Positions 32,051 to 43,713 are shown, counted from the first letter of the stretch. The stretch: 64,000 nucleotides of DNA from Symbiodinium natans (GCA_905221605.1 CAJNDS010002330.1:86441-150440), one strand, 5' to 3'. Translations and numbers: made by a program. The notes: a model not told the origin generated them from the letters alone.

Positions 32051-32330
32051 ACTGCCAGCTTTTAGAGTTTAACGTAAATCCTAGGGGATTTAAGGCAGGC
32101 CTGCTCGCCCTAGAGCAGTGAATTTTAGGCCTGCTCGTGATTTTTCCCACTGCTCGTGTTCGGTCATGTTCGCGATTCTGCGACCGGCGAAGGGGCCCCA
32201 CTCGGGCGACGAGCTTTTCTCCGGCCGAAGGTTTCAAACAAGTCACACCATGAGCTGAGAAGCGATCAGAATTGCAGGCGAGGCCGGGTCAGGGCGAGGA
32301 CCTCGGCGGCAGGCTCAGAAACCCTTCCTT

Positions 32331-32668
32331 TGACACACCACCACCTCCGCTACGCGATGCTCAGCCGCCCGAACGGCGAGCTCACGAGGGCCGGTCAGTA
32401 CTACTACCAACTGATCGGCCGGCCGCCCCGCAGCCGGCAGTACGACCGCAACCAGCTCCTGATCCGCGAGGGCCCGTCGGAATACATCTTGCTGCGGAGC
32501 GGCATGAAGAAGCTGGTCCGCAGCCTGCAGCCAGACGGGAAACACCACCTCACGAAGCTCGGGAAGGCCCACGTGCCGGTCGTCATCCGGGGCGTCCGGC
32601 GCGTGGGCCGGAACGCCAGCGCGGCCTACGGCCCTGAACGCCACGTTGTCCCGGCAGGGCGCCTCTAA
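32331..32668 (+). pseudogene. G+C-rich coding fragment of unknown family
   Basis: A sharply G+C-richer block than its surroundings. The plus frame reads MLSRPNGELTRAGQYYYQL, then EYILLRSGMKKLVRSLQPDG and HLTKLGKAHVPVVIRGVRR, ending at TAA 32666-32668. It has the look of a retained exon or a retro-copied fragment. I have a weak recollection of similar repeats-associated proteins in dinoflagellates (a KLVR..DG..TKLG pattern) but cannot name a family. Other frames are also open here, as expected for G+C-rich DNA. Confidence 0.4.
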
Positions 32669-32696
32669 CAAGGTGTCTGTGGGGTTTGGGAGGGTG

Positions 32697-32845
32697 GAGG
32701 ATGCAGTTTAAGGGAGTTGAAAGGCAGCTGAGGATTTAGGATGCAGTTCAAAGCCGTTGAGGGGCCTCTAAGGGGTTAGGGTCTAATTCAAGGCCGTTGA
32801 AGGGTTTAGGATGCAGTTCAAGGCCGTTGAAGGGCCTCCAAGGTG
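32697..32845 (+). repeat. Short tandem repeat, about 45-50 bp units
   Basis: About three to four units built on AGGATGCAGTTCAAGGCCGT and TGAAGGGCCTCCAAGG. Confidence 0.7.
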
Positions 32846-32846
32846 T

Positions 32847-32950
32847 TCATGTTTCGAGGGAGCGAGCGCGGGACAAGCACTGCCACAAAACTCATGCTAA
32901 AATCATGTGAAAACATGCACAAAACGAAGAGGTGACCACTTTGGGGTTTA
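32847..32950 (+). repeat. Dispersed repeat, member 2
   Basis: GTTCATGTTTCGAGGGAGCG followed by AGCGCGGGACAAGCACT and GTGAAAACATGCACAAAACG. It directly follows the tandem repeat. Confidence 0.75.
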
Positions 32951-32999
32951 AGGTTTTGGGCTTTAGGGTTGCGATTGAGCCATCAGCACCTGGGATTTA

Positions 33000-33941
33000 A
33001 AAAAACACACCCCAAATCCTGAAAATAACCCATATGATAGAGTCTGATAGAGCGTAACCTTTCGACAAACCTGGCATGCACGGCAGACTCAAACGCGACA
33101 TCAAATTTTCCATGCTCCGATCTGCGACATCTTCTACTTCAGATTGGCCAGCAAGCGCTGCAGCTTCTTCCAAAACACTCTTGCCCGCGATGTTGGTTCC
33201 ATAATTGAGTTCGAGTCTCTCCAGGGTCAATTCGAGGAGAACCTGGCGTGGTGCCCGAGAGACAACAAGAAACTCAGAGAGATCTATAACGTGCTTCGGT
33301 AGATCTGCAACAAGAGGACGATGACGCTCTTCATCTAGACGAATGCGCGATGAGCTTCCTCAGCCGTGCAGCTTGACTCATCGGAATCTGTAACATGACC
33401 AGAAGCAAGGTCTTGTTTCACACTCACAAACCACGGCTGCTTACCAAAGCCAGCTGAATCTGCAACATGACCATCTCCATCATTCTTGACAGCCGCCCGT
33501 GCGATCATCTTAAACTCTTCAGTCACTACATCTTGTGCAAAATCTACTAGCTCGGTGGCCAGCTTATGCAACAATTCATTCAAGGTAGATAAGCGCAGCT
33601 CTGACATGATCTTCTCTTCATCTGGACTGATGCATGTTCTCGCCAAAAAAGGATGAAGGAAAGGCTCTCTGCAGTGAACGGGTCGTTTTTGCTTGCCAGA
33701 TATCCTTCGTGGGTGTTCAATGCGTTCTAAAACATCACGCGGTAGCTCACCTGGAATAGTGGTTGCCTCTGAAGGAGCCCTCACAGGAGCCCGCAGAGGC
33801 CCCAGATCCAAGCTGCTCTAGTGGTCCTCAATATCTTGAGCGGTTAATGCGTTGGCTGGTTCAGGCGTCTCATAGATCTCAGCTTTTTCCCACAAGTCTT
33901 TGCTGAGAAAGGCATCTAACAAGACTCCTTTGTTTCTTGTC
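33000..33941 (-). pseudogene. Broken gene of unknown function
   Basis: From ATG 33941 (MTRNKGVLLDAFLSKDLWEK) the minus frame meets a TAG near 33818 and then stays open as a 159-codon stretch (33335-33811). That stretch includes MSELRLSTLNELLHKLATEL, a helical segment. A one-base shift near 33340 leads into a second coherent stretch, LPKHVIDLSEFLVV and LERLELNYGTNIAGKSVLEE, to about 33000. The amino-acid character is smooth across both breaks, so this is one decayed protein. No domain is recognised; a retroelement gag is one possibility. Confidence 0.45.
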
Positions 33942-34209
33942 ATGCTGTAGACTGGCTTCGGCTAGTGTCTTTGCTATGCGTCGCTCTTCTCTGTTTTCAT
34001 CTTCCGTCGTCTGCAGAAGAAAAGCCCAGTTCGACATGGCTGCTCCGTGTAAGATTTCAATTCAAGTGAACTGGACATGCACAACTCTACCAAGCACTCT
34101 GTACCGTTCGGCTTGAAAACGTCTTGAAAACAAAAGGTTATATATATATGTGTAAATATACGATTTGTGCAGAGGCTTGAGTAACACACTGGCTGCCATT
34201 GCCTGCTGA

Positions 34210-34310
34210 TGCTGCTCATGCTTCGAGGGAGCGAGCGCGGGACAATTATGCCAAAATCATGTGAGAAAATGCGCAAAACGAAAGGTGACCATTTAGGGTT
34301 GAAGGCTTGG
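34210..34310 (+). repeat. Dispersed repeat, member 3
   Basis: GCTCATGCTTCGAGGGAGCG, AGCGCGGGACAATTATGCC, GTGAGAAAATGCGCAAAACG, ending near GTGACCATTTAGGG, parallel to members 1 and 2. Confidence 0.75.
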
Positions 34311-36920
34311 GGGTTCGGCGGACGTGTCTTTGGGCCAGTATGGCGGACCGTCTCCCAAGTATGCTGCTCGGAAGGGTGATCACGGGCAGTCTGCTTTCTG
34401 GTGCGTAGTTCTGGGCTCTTAAAAAGTGGGCTTGTCTTGCGAGTAGGTTTATTTGCTGCGAAATGTAGGAAGAAGCGCTCGCACGCGTGCGTGCGCGCGC
34501 GCTCCCGCTGTGTCCACCTCACAAAAGACCGTGCCTCGTTAACCTGCTGACACGAAGACTCCGATGATCCCAAGGCCAGAATGTCAAGTTCTTGCGCATA
34601 TCCAGCCATGGAGCCAGCGTAGTGTAGAACCACTAGAAACCCGACAAACCCAGCCCTACCTGTTACGCAGGCAACAGATGCGTCGAAACCGGAGCTTCAT
34701 CAAGTACGAGACACACCGGCGGTATCAGGATCAAGACTGCAGGATGAGTGGACCGCCTACTGATTCTGTCGCTAAAAGAGGCTTCGATGAGGTCAGCAGT
34801 GGCCTCGCATAAGTCTGTGCTGCGATGTGCCCCGTGGTCAACTCACAGCCTACACCTTACTCGCTCAGCTTGGTGGGAAGAACTTGAGCGAATCATTTCA
34901 GTATTCTGGTCTGAATTTTTCTATATATATATATATCAGCATCGTGAAGTATAAGTGACGCGTCTGGACCCGGGGGGTGAAACTCCTAGTGTCTTTCGCT
35001 ACGAAATCGATGAACGGTTCAAACCGTTTTAGGTCGAAGAAGCAATGAGCCTCTAGGGTTCGAACCCTGCAGACTGGCCACAGAGAACCCCAGACTTCCG
35101 CTTTTCAAAACTGGCCCGGGCCCCAACCTCCCTTGGGCAAAGATACCTAAATACGAAGTTGTCGCTGCTTGAGCCACCCCAGCCACAAAACAAAACATAA
35201 GATCAGTCATTGTTCTCAATCTAGAAAAGTCAAACGTTGTAGCCGCAAAAAGCATCTAGGGGAGGGAAAGGTCCAAATCCAAACTAGTTTGTTCTGGGCC
35301 TTGAAGTCATTTTTTTGCTGCGTAGCTGCGGAACCGCTCTCGGGCTGAACGCGTGACACGCTTTGTTTTGGCACCCCAGGCATCATCCACTGTACGTACC
35401 ACAGGCAACAGAAAACTGACCTACAGGAACAGACTGCTACTGCTCTGGCAACAGTCAGGCAGGTCTCTCTCACGGTCTGCCACCATCTCACAGCCCCAAC
35501 ATGCGTTAGCAACCAGGTGCAGCGCACGTAGGTCTGCAAATGCGTTAGCAACCTGGCAGAGCCTGGCTGCAGCGCATGAGCGACAGGTGGGCGCTTCCGG
35601 CAGTGAACTTGCCTGGCTTTCCCCCCTGCATCGCAGGCCCAACCGCAAATGCGTTAGCAGCATGCTGCAGCGCACAGCGGAGGCGACCGCGGGGTGTTGT
35701 TGCTTCGCAGGCAGCCTTCCAAGCACTTCTGCTTCGCAGCTGAAACTTACCCAGGTTGCGTCAGCATCGCACGCAGCGCACCCGAGCAATTCTGCTGGGC
35801 AGCAAAAGTCACGGGTGCGAAAGGAAGCCCAATTGGGAACCCTGGTCCTCGCACAAAAGACGACCATCTCCCACCACAGTTGACCAACAGCTCAGCTCAG
35901 ATGACAATGGCTCCACGAAACGCGCTAGTCGGGTGCCCAAGCCAAGGGCAGACTCCTTCTTCTCTATGCTCGCGCGGGCAATTTGTGCCAACAGCAAAGT
36001 TCGATCCTCCAGGGACATCCATGCTTTTGATTTTGGCCTGAGCATCTTCAGGAAATTGCGTCTCTGTGGGAACAAACACCTCAAGTCTTCAGTGCCCTTG
36101 TCCATTGCAAGATGAAGGACCATTGCGGAGTGCTATTACAGCTGGGGAAGAAGAAGGTAGTTTTTTTTTAAAACGGACGCCCCTTTACCACATCAGCGGC
36201 CCAGTGGGCAAGTCTTGGCAACGAAAGGACATCTACTTTGAGGGCCAAACTGTACAAGCCAGCGAGTGTAAAAGAAGTCGTGACTACAAAGAAGCAACCG
36301 CTAGGGCAGAGGCCCTTATTGCAAGACAACTTAACACAAGACCAGCAAGGTGAGACCAAGGAAAACAAGAACCTACCGGCACCGATCACTCAGAAGCCCG
36401 ACACCCATAGCAATGCTGCGCCACGTCTGGTACAGACATTAAGCGAAAGTATGGGTAGGCCGTAAGGTAAGGAACCTCCGTCACCTGAACTGCTCAACGC
36501 GTCCGTGGAGACAGTCCCCACACAAGCGCCAGGGCCGTAGCAAAGCGTAGCACTCAGTACACCTTTGGGTTGACAAGAGAGTTGCAAGCACACTGAAGGA
36601 AAGGTACGAACGCGCACAAATGCACAATGCACACAGAGTGCCAGAAGGGGCACCCATCCCCCCCCCCCCGACGAAGGAGGGGCCGGTGTGGCTACACAAT
36701 GCTGCCATCCGAGCAATGCAGTAGGATGCAGGTTTTCATCCCCCCCTGCCATTGATTGCACGGCGCTGTGTGAGTCCGGGGCGTCCTCACATAGATATTA
36801 GGGGAGTACCCTATTTGGAGGCTCCTTGTGTTTGCACCGACGCATGGAAAGTTTGAGGCTCGACCTCATGGCCATAGGGCGGGCCTGGAGAGCATGCCTT
36901 TTTCGGGGCAGGTACAGGTA
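34311..36920. other. No supported gene; short repeats only
   Basis: Contains AT microsatellites (34139-34160, 34919-34936) and three copies of ATGCGTTAGCA, each followed by GCAGCGCA, at about 35502-35670. There is also a T8 run at 36162 and a C10 run near 36661. Open frames on both strands overlap each other and show no domain. Confidence 0.5.
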
Positions 36921-36925
36921 ACGTT

Positions 36926-37248
36926 CCTGCCCCGCGCAGCGGCCGATTTTTGACAGTACACAGACCTCCAAGGCTACAGGCTGGCATGTGCTATTGAGCT
37001 TGCAGCCTGAGCGGTGGGTACTGGCCAAAAGCGGAGCTGTTAGGCAGCCGGCAGCTTCTGCAAGCAGGCTTCCTTGTTGCTGGGCCTGCGCTCAGCTTGC
37101 TTAGTTTGGTGGAACCTCGAGCAAGTTGCAGGAAGCCTGTTTGCTGAGTGGGTTGCACACCTATCTTCATTGCCCCGCGCAGCGGCCGATTTTCCAGACA
37201 CTTAAGGATACTGTGATCACTTAACTGCCCCGTGCAGCGGCCGATTTT
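36926..37248 (+). repeat. Three copies of CCCCGCGCAGCGGCCGATTT
   Basis: At about 36929, 37173 and 37226 (the last with GTGCAG). On the minus strand they translate as KIGRCAGQ or KIGRCTGQ. Copies one and two lie about 244 bp apart and two and three about 53 bp apart. Between them an inverted repeat (GCAAGCAGGCTTCCT with AGGAAGCCTGTTTGC, about 37057 and 37129) could form a hairpin. Confidence 0.7.
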
Positions 37249-37310
37249 TGCGACTGCAAACCTGTCACAGAAATGGGCAGTTTGCGCAAAACGATACACA
37301 TCTCTGCTGC

Positions 37311-37883
37311 TCTCAGGTCCTGTGAGAGCCGATAGGCTCGTGATATCTCTCCGCCTTGCTCACAGGTCCCGTAGGTCAAAAAGCTTCAGGCTCGAGATCT
37401 CTCTCCCTGCTGCTCCCGGGTCCGGAGAGCCCATAGGCTTCAGGTTTGCTATTTATCTGCGTGCTGCTCCCAGGTCCCGTAGGCCCATAGGCTTCAGGTT
37501 CGCGCTTTTCCTTCCGGGTCCTGAAACTCGATAGGCTTCAGGTTCGCGATTTCCCTCCCTGCTGCTCCCAAGTCCCGAGGGACCACAAGCTTCAGGTGCA
37601 CGACTTAACCTCCTGCTGCTTCCAGGTCCAGCGCCCATAGGCTTCAGGCTCGAGATTTCTCTCCCTGCTGCTCCCCGGTCCGGAGAGCCGGGCTTCAGGT
37701 TTGCGATTTCTCTGCACTCTGCCCTCAAAGGTCCCAATAGGCCCATAGGCTTCATTTCATTCCCTGCTGCTCCCAAATCCCAAAAGCCCATAGGCTTCAG
37801 GTTTGCGATTTCGCTCCCTGCTGCTCCCAGGTTACGAGGACCCGTCAGAAGCTTTAGGCTTGCGATTTCTCTCCCTGTTGCTC
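37311..37883 (+). repeat. Minisatellite, about eleven units of about 50 bp
   Basis: Units follow the pattern CCCAGGTCCCGTAGGCCCAT, AGGCTTCAGGTTCGCGATTT, CTCTCCCTGCTGCT. Length varies by small deletions, including two short units near 37500 and 37735. Confidence 0.85.
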
Positions 37884-38028
37884 CAGGCCCATTTGCTCAA
37901 ATGGCAATCCTTCCGCAAAATCTGCCCAAAAATTATGGATTTGCAGCAAGTTCGTAACGAAGACCCCGCAGCGCCAGGTATCGTCTGAGGCATACCTGGA
38001 AGGGCAGCAAGCAGTTGAGAGACCCCAA

Positions 38029-38890
38029 GGCTGCTTAAACGGTCTGAAACCAACCGAGTGGCAAGTGTGAAGATTAGGGGTTTCTACAACTGCTCTGCAC
38101 AGCTGACGTAGACTGGAACCCAGAACTCGTGCGCAACTCAAAAACAAAAAGCCCAAGCAAAAACGCACAATGCACCGATCTGCATAGTTGGGCCCTAGTC
38201 CCACAGTATCAACACAGCACATAACTGTCCTGCTCAGCTAGCGTAGGGTGCTGACATTTGATGGGAGCAATACGGATTGCCCGTATAGTCCCACACTGCC
38301 TACACTGCTGAAGCATGACACGCACGCCTGCAAAGGCATTGTGGGGGCCTTATGTGGAGTTCCCTGAAAGCAAAGCAATTGGAAGATCTCCGGATTGCTT
38401 GGACGGTCTGCAACCAACCGAGTGGCAATTGTGAAAGTTTAAGGTCTCCAGCAACTGTCCTGCTGACGTAGACTGGAAGCTAGAACTGGCGTACGCATGA
38501 GACAAGACGGGTTGCACACCGCTGGACCCAAGCCCCACAGTGCTCGAGCATGACACGCACGCCAGCAAAAAATCCCTTGGCATTGTGGGAGCCTTATGTG
38601 GAATTCCAGCAAGGCAATTGGAAAACCTCCGGATTGCTTGGACGGTCTGCAACCAACCGAGCAGCAAGTGTTAGAAGTTTCCACAACTGCTCTGCAGCTC
38701 TGCCCACCTGGCGCAGAGCGCTGACCACCCCTGGAAGCCCGATCTCAAAACGCGGCACGCTTAGCACCTGGCGACAAGACACTTATGACCTGCGCTGCAA
38801 CTTAGGGGCATACCTGGAGGGCAGCAAAGCAGTTGGGAGACCCCAGGGCTGCTTACACGGTCTGCAACCAACCGAGTGGCAAGTGTGAAG
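38029..38890 (+). repeat. Four diverged units of about 215-360 bp
   Basis: Each carries GACGGTCTGCAACCAACCGA (at about 38039, 38402, 38641, 38858) followed by GTGGCAAGTGTGAA-type text. Two also share CATGACACGCACGCC and GGCATTGTGGGAGCCTTATG. The fourth unit is cut by a palindromic GGTTCGAACCTGGGTTCAAC segment. Confidence 0.8.
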
Positions 38891-39529
38891 ATTGGAGCAA
38901 GGTTCGGGGGGGGGGTTCGAACCTGGGTTCAACCCAGGTTCGAACTCCCGGCCCTCCGGGGGGGGGCAAGACTAAATTTCCTTCTCTCTCTTCTTGAAGA
39001 GAAGGTAATGTTTAAAGTCTCACTTCTCTGGCTTCGAATAATGAAATCCAAAAAATAAAACAAGATTCGAGGGGGGTGGAATTTAGAGTAAATCCCTTCT
39101 CTCATCTTCTTTCAGCCCCCCCCCCTTAAGACCCCCTTTAAGCCCTCTTCAAGGCCCCCTTCAAGCCTCCCTTTACGCCCCCTTTTCGCCCCTTCAAGCC
39201 CCCCTTTAAGCCCCCCCTGAAACCCCCCCTTAAGCCCCCCTTAAGCCCCCCCTTAAGCCCCCCTTAAGCCCCCCCTTAAGCTCCCCCTTTAAGCCCCATT
39301 TAAGCCCCCTTTCCCCGCCGTCCCACCCCCAACCCCCCCGCTCTTTACTTCTTAAAACAAAAACAATCTCGTCTCTACTCCTCTGAGTTTTGAACAATGA
39401 AATACAAAAACAAACCAAGATTTGAGGGAGGTGAAATTTAGACTAAAGTCCTTTCTCTCTTCTCCCCTCTTTCCAATTCACAACAGTTGGGACTGGGCTG
39501 TAACACGTTTCCTTTACAGGAATTTCAGC

Positions 39530-39700
39530 CTTATATTTGGGTTCATTTCACTCTTATCTTTTGGGATTTCAATCTTATTTTTGGGGTTCATTTCACTCTT
39601 ATCTTTTGGGATTTCAATCTTATTCTGGGGTTCATTTCACTCTTATCTTTTGGGACTTCAATCTTTGCATTTCACTCTTATATATGGGGATTTAAGCCAT
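39530..39700 (+). repeat. TTTCACTCTTATCTTTTGGG array
   Basis: About six to eight units of roughly 20-24 bp (ATTTCAATCTTATTTTTGGG variants). They are the reverse complement of the units at 39880-40010 and 40150-40350. Confidence 0.85.
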
Positions 39701-40149
39701 TATTATTTCACACATGTACACTTTCACTCCTTATCCTACAGTACCTACTCGAGTCATGGTCCTGTATCGCCCAAGGCTCTACCAATGACCTCAAAATCCA
39801 CACCAAAGTTGGCTCCCGAAACGGTGCCGGTATGGCAAACACATCGGTCAGAATTTCACTCTTATTTGGGGGGGGATAAGGCTGAAATCTGTCCGGGAAA
39901 ACAAGGCTGAAATCCTGGGTTCCCCCAAGAAGAGCTCGAGATTTCATTGTTACCCGCGGCCCCGGATTTCACTCTTACCCCGCCCCGGATAAGGCTGAAA
40001 TATCTGCCTACCTGACACTGGTTTTCGGAGCGCTTTTGGGGCGTTTAGGGCGTTTTGGAAGGGTTTTCGGGGCTCGTCTGGCGACTTCTAAGGGCTCGTC
40101 GAGCACCTCAAGGAAAGGCCTCGGAATAAGGAACGACCACGACAGGATA

Positions 40150-40350
40150 CATGACCCCCAAGATAAGGCTGAAATGGCCCCAGGATAAGATTGAAATGGG
40201 CCCCGAGATAAGGCTGAAATGACCCCAAGATAAGGCTGAAATGTCCCCAAGATAAGGCTGAAATGGCCCAAAGATAAGGCTGAAATGCCCCCAGGATAAG
40301 ATTGAAATGCCCCAAGATAAGACTGAAATGGCCCCAAGATAGGCCCGAAT
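40150..40350 (+). repeat. CCCCAAGATAAGGCTGAAAT array
   Basis: About ten units of roughly 22 bp, inverted with respect to 39530-39700. Together the arrays could fold into a long imperfect hairpin with about 450 bp of loop. Confidence 0.85.
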
Positions 40351-41239
40351 AGAGTTGACAGAATCCCTATAAAGAACCCCCTCAAAAACGTGATAGAGCT
40401 CACCTCCAACACAACAGGCAAAATGGGGGGGCTGCGCCCCCCCCCCCAACCCCCCCGCTCTTTACTTTTAGAAACAACAACTGTCTCGTCTCTACTCCTC
40501 TGATTTTCGAATAAGGAAATACAAAAAACAAAAGAAGATTCGAGAAATTCGAGGGAGGTAGATTTAGAATAAATTCCCTTCTCCCTTCTCCTCTGAATTT
40601 TCGAAGAATGAAATACGAAAACAAAAGAATATTCGAGGGGGGTGGAATTTAGAATAAATTCTCTTCTCCTCTTTTTGCTTTAAGAAACAAAAAACAGTCT
40701 CGTCTCACTTTCAAGATTGAACAACCAGGTTCAAGCCAGGTTCAACCCAAGTCCAACCCAGGTTGAAGGAAGCGGAATTTAGACTAAATTCCTTCTCTCT
40801 CTTCTTGAAGAGAAGGTAATGTTTAAAGTCTCACTTCTCTGCTTCGAATAATGAAATTCAAAAAATAAAAACAAGATTCGAGGGGGGTGGAATTTAGAAT
40901 AAATCTCCCTTAAGACCCCCTTTAAGCTCTCTTCAAGGCCCCCTTCAAGCCTCCTTTTCGCCCCTTCAAGCCCCCCTTTAAGCTCCCCCTGAAACCCCCC
41001 TTAGCCCCCCTTAAGCCCCCTTTAAGCCCCATTTAAGCCCCCTTTCCCCGCCGTCTCACCTCCAACCCTCCCGCTCTTTACTTCTTAAAACAAAAACAAT
41101 CTCGTCTCGACTCTGAGTTGGACTGTGCCTTCCCCCCTACGCTCTTTACTTTTAGAAACAACAACTGTCTCGTCTCTACTCTCTGATTTTCGAATAAGGA
41201 AATACAAAACAAAAGAAGATTCGAGAAATTCGAGAGGGC

Positions 41240-41445
41240 TCTTTCAAGACGAACAACCCAGGTTCAAGCTGGGTTCAGCCCAAGTTCAATCTAGGTTCAA
41301 CCTGGGTTTCGAAATTGAACCCACAACCTGAATTTAACCTGAGTTCAACTTGGGTTCAAAGGTTCAACCATGTTCAACCCAGATTCAACCCAGGTTCAAC
41401 CCGGGTTCAACCTGAACTTGAATTTAACAAATCTGGGTTTATTAA
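41240..41445 (+). repeat. GGTTCAACC-rich degenerate array
   Basis: About sixteen near-copies of CAGGTTCAACC or GGGTTCAACCT, partly palindromic (GGTTGAAC/GTTCAACC). Related short copies occur at 38910-38945 and 40725-40765. Confidence 0.8.
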
Positions 41446-41789
41446 CCCACTTGAGTTGTCTGCTGTAAGTGTAAGCAAAGGCACAGGACATGTCAGACAG
41501 TGCAGATTTGTTTTTTTTGGCTTGGTCAGACCTTTTTGAATTGGGAAGAACCGTTTTTCTGTTTGTTTTCTCGAACTCGTTTGTTGGATTCTAGGAGCCG
41601 GGACGCTTCCTGTAAGGGGGCGGCGGTGGAGTGGCCACAGGTGCAACCAAGCTGCGCTGTCTTGGAACAGGTTTGTTCCAGGGCCCATCTGCCCTTAGGC
41701 AGATGAAGGTTCAGGTTCAAGGTCACTAAGTGCGAAGAAGAGAACGTGGAGCAGCACGACCACCAGTTCCACGCGGATTAGACCCAAGG

Positions 41790-43100
41790 CAGTGAATAGC
41801 TACAACTGGAGCAGGCCATCAGCCACCAGTTGGGGCTGTGGCCTTCAGACAGCATTACAAGAACCCTCAAGTTCCGAATACGCAGTTGCCCGTTGCACCT
41901 GGAGTAGCTCAACAGATGGAGTTTACAAGAGCAATGCTGCAAGCACAGGACGAGCAGATCCAGCAGGCAGCTCAACTTCGACAGATAAGTGTCATGCTGA
42001 CGCAGGCATTCTTGCAAGTGCGAATAATGGTGCCAATGGTGGCCCTCGCTGGCAGCGTTTGGAGCAAGGGTCTTGATAAAGGCCAAGCATTATGGACTGA
42101 GCAAATGTGATGATTTGGAGCTGAAGATGGAAGGTTTCCACTTGGGTCCTTCTCCTGATGTTCTGAACGGCCACGTGGTTTTTACTGTGGAGGTCACTGG
42201 AGCTTCCCCACCTTTTCGATCAATTGCTGCCCCTCATCTTGGGTTTCAGATTCTCCAGGTTTTGGTGCAAGGCCTGAAGGCAGAAGAGGAGAAAAGAAGG
42301 GTGCAGACTCAACATAGGTGGAAACTGCAGCTTGGAAAAGTTCAATGCTTTGAAACAAGTGTTTTTAAAAGCCTCTGACAGTGCCGTTTGGACAGAAATC
42401 AACTGCAGGACGAGACGAGTTCAACCGTGGTGTTGATTTGTTAAGGTTGCGCCCGACGCCCAAGCCAAACCGCTTGAAAATTGCAAAGTGTATTTCCAGA
42501 ATGTGAATAAGTGCGAGCGAAGCGAGCGAAACACCAGAGTAAATTCAACAAATTTAACTGATCAAGTGTTGATTTTGAGGGTTTTTTCACATTATTGGAG
42601 ACTTCAGAAATTTTGAATTGCTCATCTTCCTAAACCCACTTCAGAAAGAGCAACACAGATTGCTGGTCTTTTCCGAAACCCACTTTACAGAGGCGATACA
42701 GATCGCTGATAACCTTGCAGCGGTGTCTGTGTGTGTTTACCTTGTTTTTTTCCATTGTGAATGGGGTGGTGTGTGTCGTGGTTTTGGCGTTTTGGCAGAG
42801 TCGTGTGTGTCATGGAGTGTGGTGTGTGTTATTATGTGGGTGCAAAGTGGCTTGAGTGGGTGGTATGCATTTGCGTGTATGTCGGCTGGGTTCTGCTGGG
42901 TTGTTCAAGTGTGGAAGTGTGCGGGTGGTGAAAGGTGTGTGGATTTGGAGACACAAAAAGAGGGCAAGAAATCAACTCCAAAAGGTAGGGAAGCCAAAGT
43001 GACCTCTACAGTACGTCAGCGGGCAACCTTTGGCAGGCAACGTCGGTGAGAACCTGAAGGAATGCTTACTGAGGAGGAGCTAGCTGAGGCCCAAGGAGTC
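41790..43100 (+). pseudogene. Probable gag region of a second copia-type element
   Basis: A plus frame at 41838-42110 has a helical, Gln-rich stretch (FTRAMLQAQDEQIQQAAQLR), which suits a gag N-terminus. A following frame (42073-42378) ends CFETSVFKSL, similar to LLETSVFESLEEQELRARL at about 43340, so part of the sequence is duplicated. 42400-43100 has no convincing domain. The assignment rests mainly on position before the reverse transcriptase. No LTRs were found. Confidence 0.3.
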
Positions 43101-43215
43101 ACGTCTCTTTCGAGCAACGCGAGCCCTGAACGTGAAGACCCAAACAAATCCCGACGACAATACTTCAGTGGCTTTCAAACATCTTTGAAGATGATGAAAA
43201 AAGCAGCTTGAAACA

Positions 43216-43620
43216 ATGGCCAAGGAATCCGGCAAATCTTCCAACACTCCATCGTTTAGAAGTGCTTTGAACAATGGTCAGGAAGCGCGTCTTCTCCGTG
43301 AAAAGCTCCTCTTGACCTCCCAAGTCCGCGATTTGAAATTGCTTGAAACAAGCGTTTTTGAAAGCCTAGAGGAGCAAGAGCTTCGCGCAAGGCTGTGGTT
43401 CGAGCTGGGGAAATTCACCATGGATGACTGTGCCACACTGTTAGACAAAATGAAGTTTGGCAAAGCCACGAAGGACGAGTTCAGGGGAGACCCGGGATTG
43501 TCGCTAGTGTTAGGAGCGTCTGTCCACGCAGAGACCATGGCCATCCAAGTTCCTCAACGCAGCGATCAAAGAAAATTTGATCCACTTCCCGCACCTCGAG
43601 CTCTTGGACATCAGTTGTAG
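43216..43620 (+). pseudogene. Open frame upstream of the copia reverse transcriptase
   Basis: 134 codons, with VRDLKLLETSVFESLEEQEL and WFELGKFTMDDCATLLDKMK, then GLSLVLGAS before an apparent frame change. The last part resembles the segment that precedes reverse transcriptase in other dinoflagellate copia elements (inference from memory, not tested). It ends at TAG 43618-43620. Confidence 0.4.
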
Positions 43621-43713
43621 TGCTAAAGGTCAGCAGAGTGCAACCACATCGAGATCATCGAAATGAGAGGTCGAGCTTGAACAATGTGGTTGAAGCTGGC
43701 GTGAAGAATCCTG

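Larger units (their letters stand above)
38970..41100. repeat. Repeat complex: duplicated leader and C-rich CTTAAGCC arrays
   Basis: A block at about 38975-39090 (CTTCTTGAAGAGAAGGTAAT, then AACAAGATTCGAGGGGGGTG) recurs at about 40790-40905. Each copy is followed by an array of CCCCCTTTAAGCC-like units (about 39118-39312 and 40908-41048), then TTTCCCCGCCGT and GCTCTTTACTTCTTAAAACA. A third partial copy of the leader lies at 40470-40660. No gene is seen. Confidence 0.8.

Noticed and set aside
33974-34633. 219-codon minus-strand open frame
   Set aside because: It runs through a dispersed repeat, an AT microsatellite and a GC-alternating tract, and shows no domain.
35052-35076. tRNA T-arm-like AGGGTTCGAACCCTG
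   Set aside because: No anticodon arm or matching acceptor stem within 80 bases on either side.
35353-35883. Overlapping long frames on both strands
   Set aside because: Both strands are open over the same ATGCGTTAGCA/GCAGCGCA repeat region with no domain on either.
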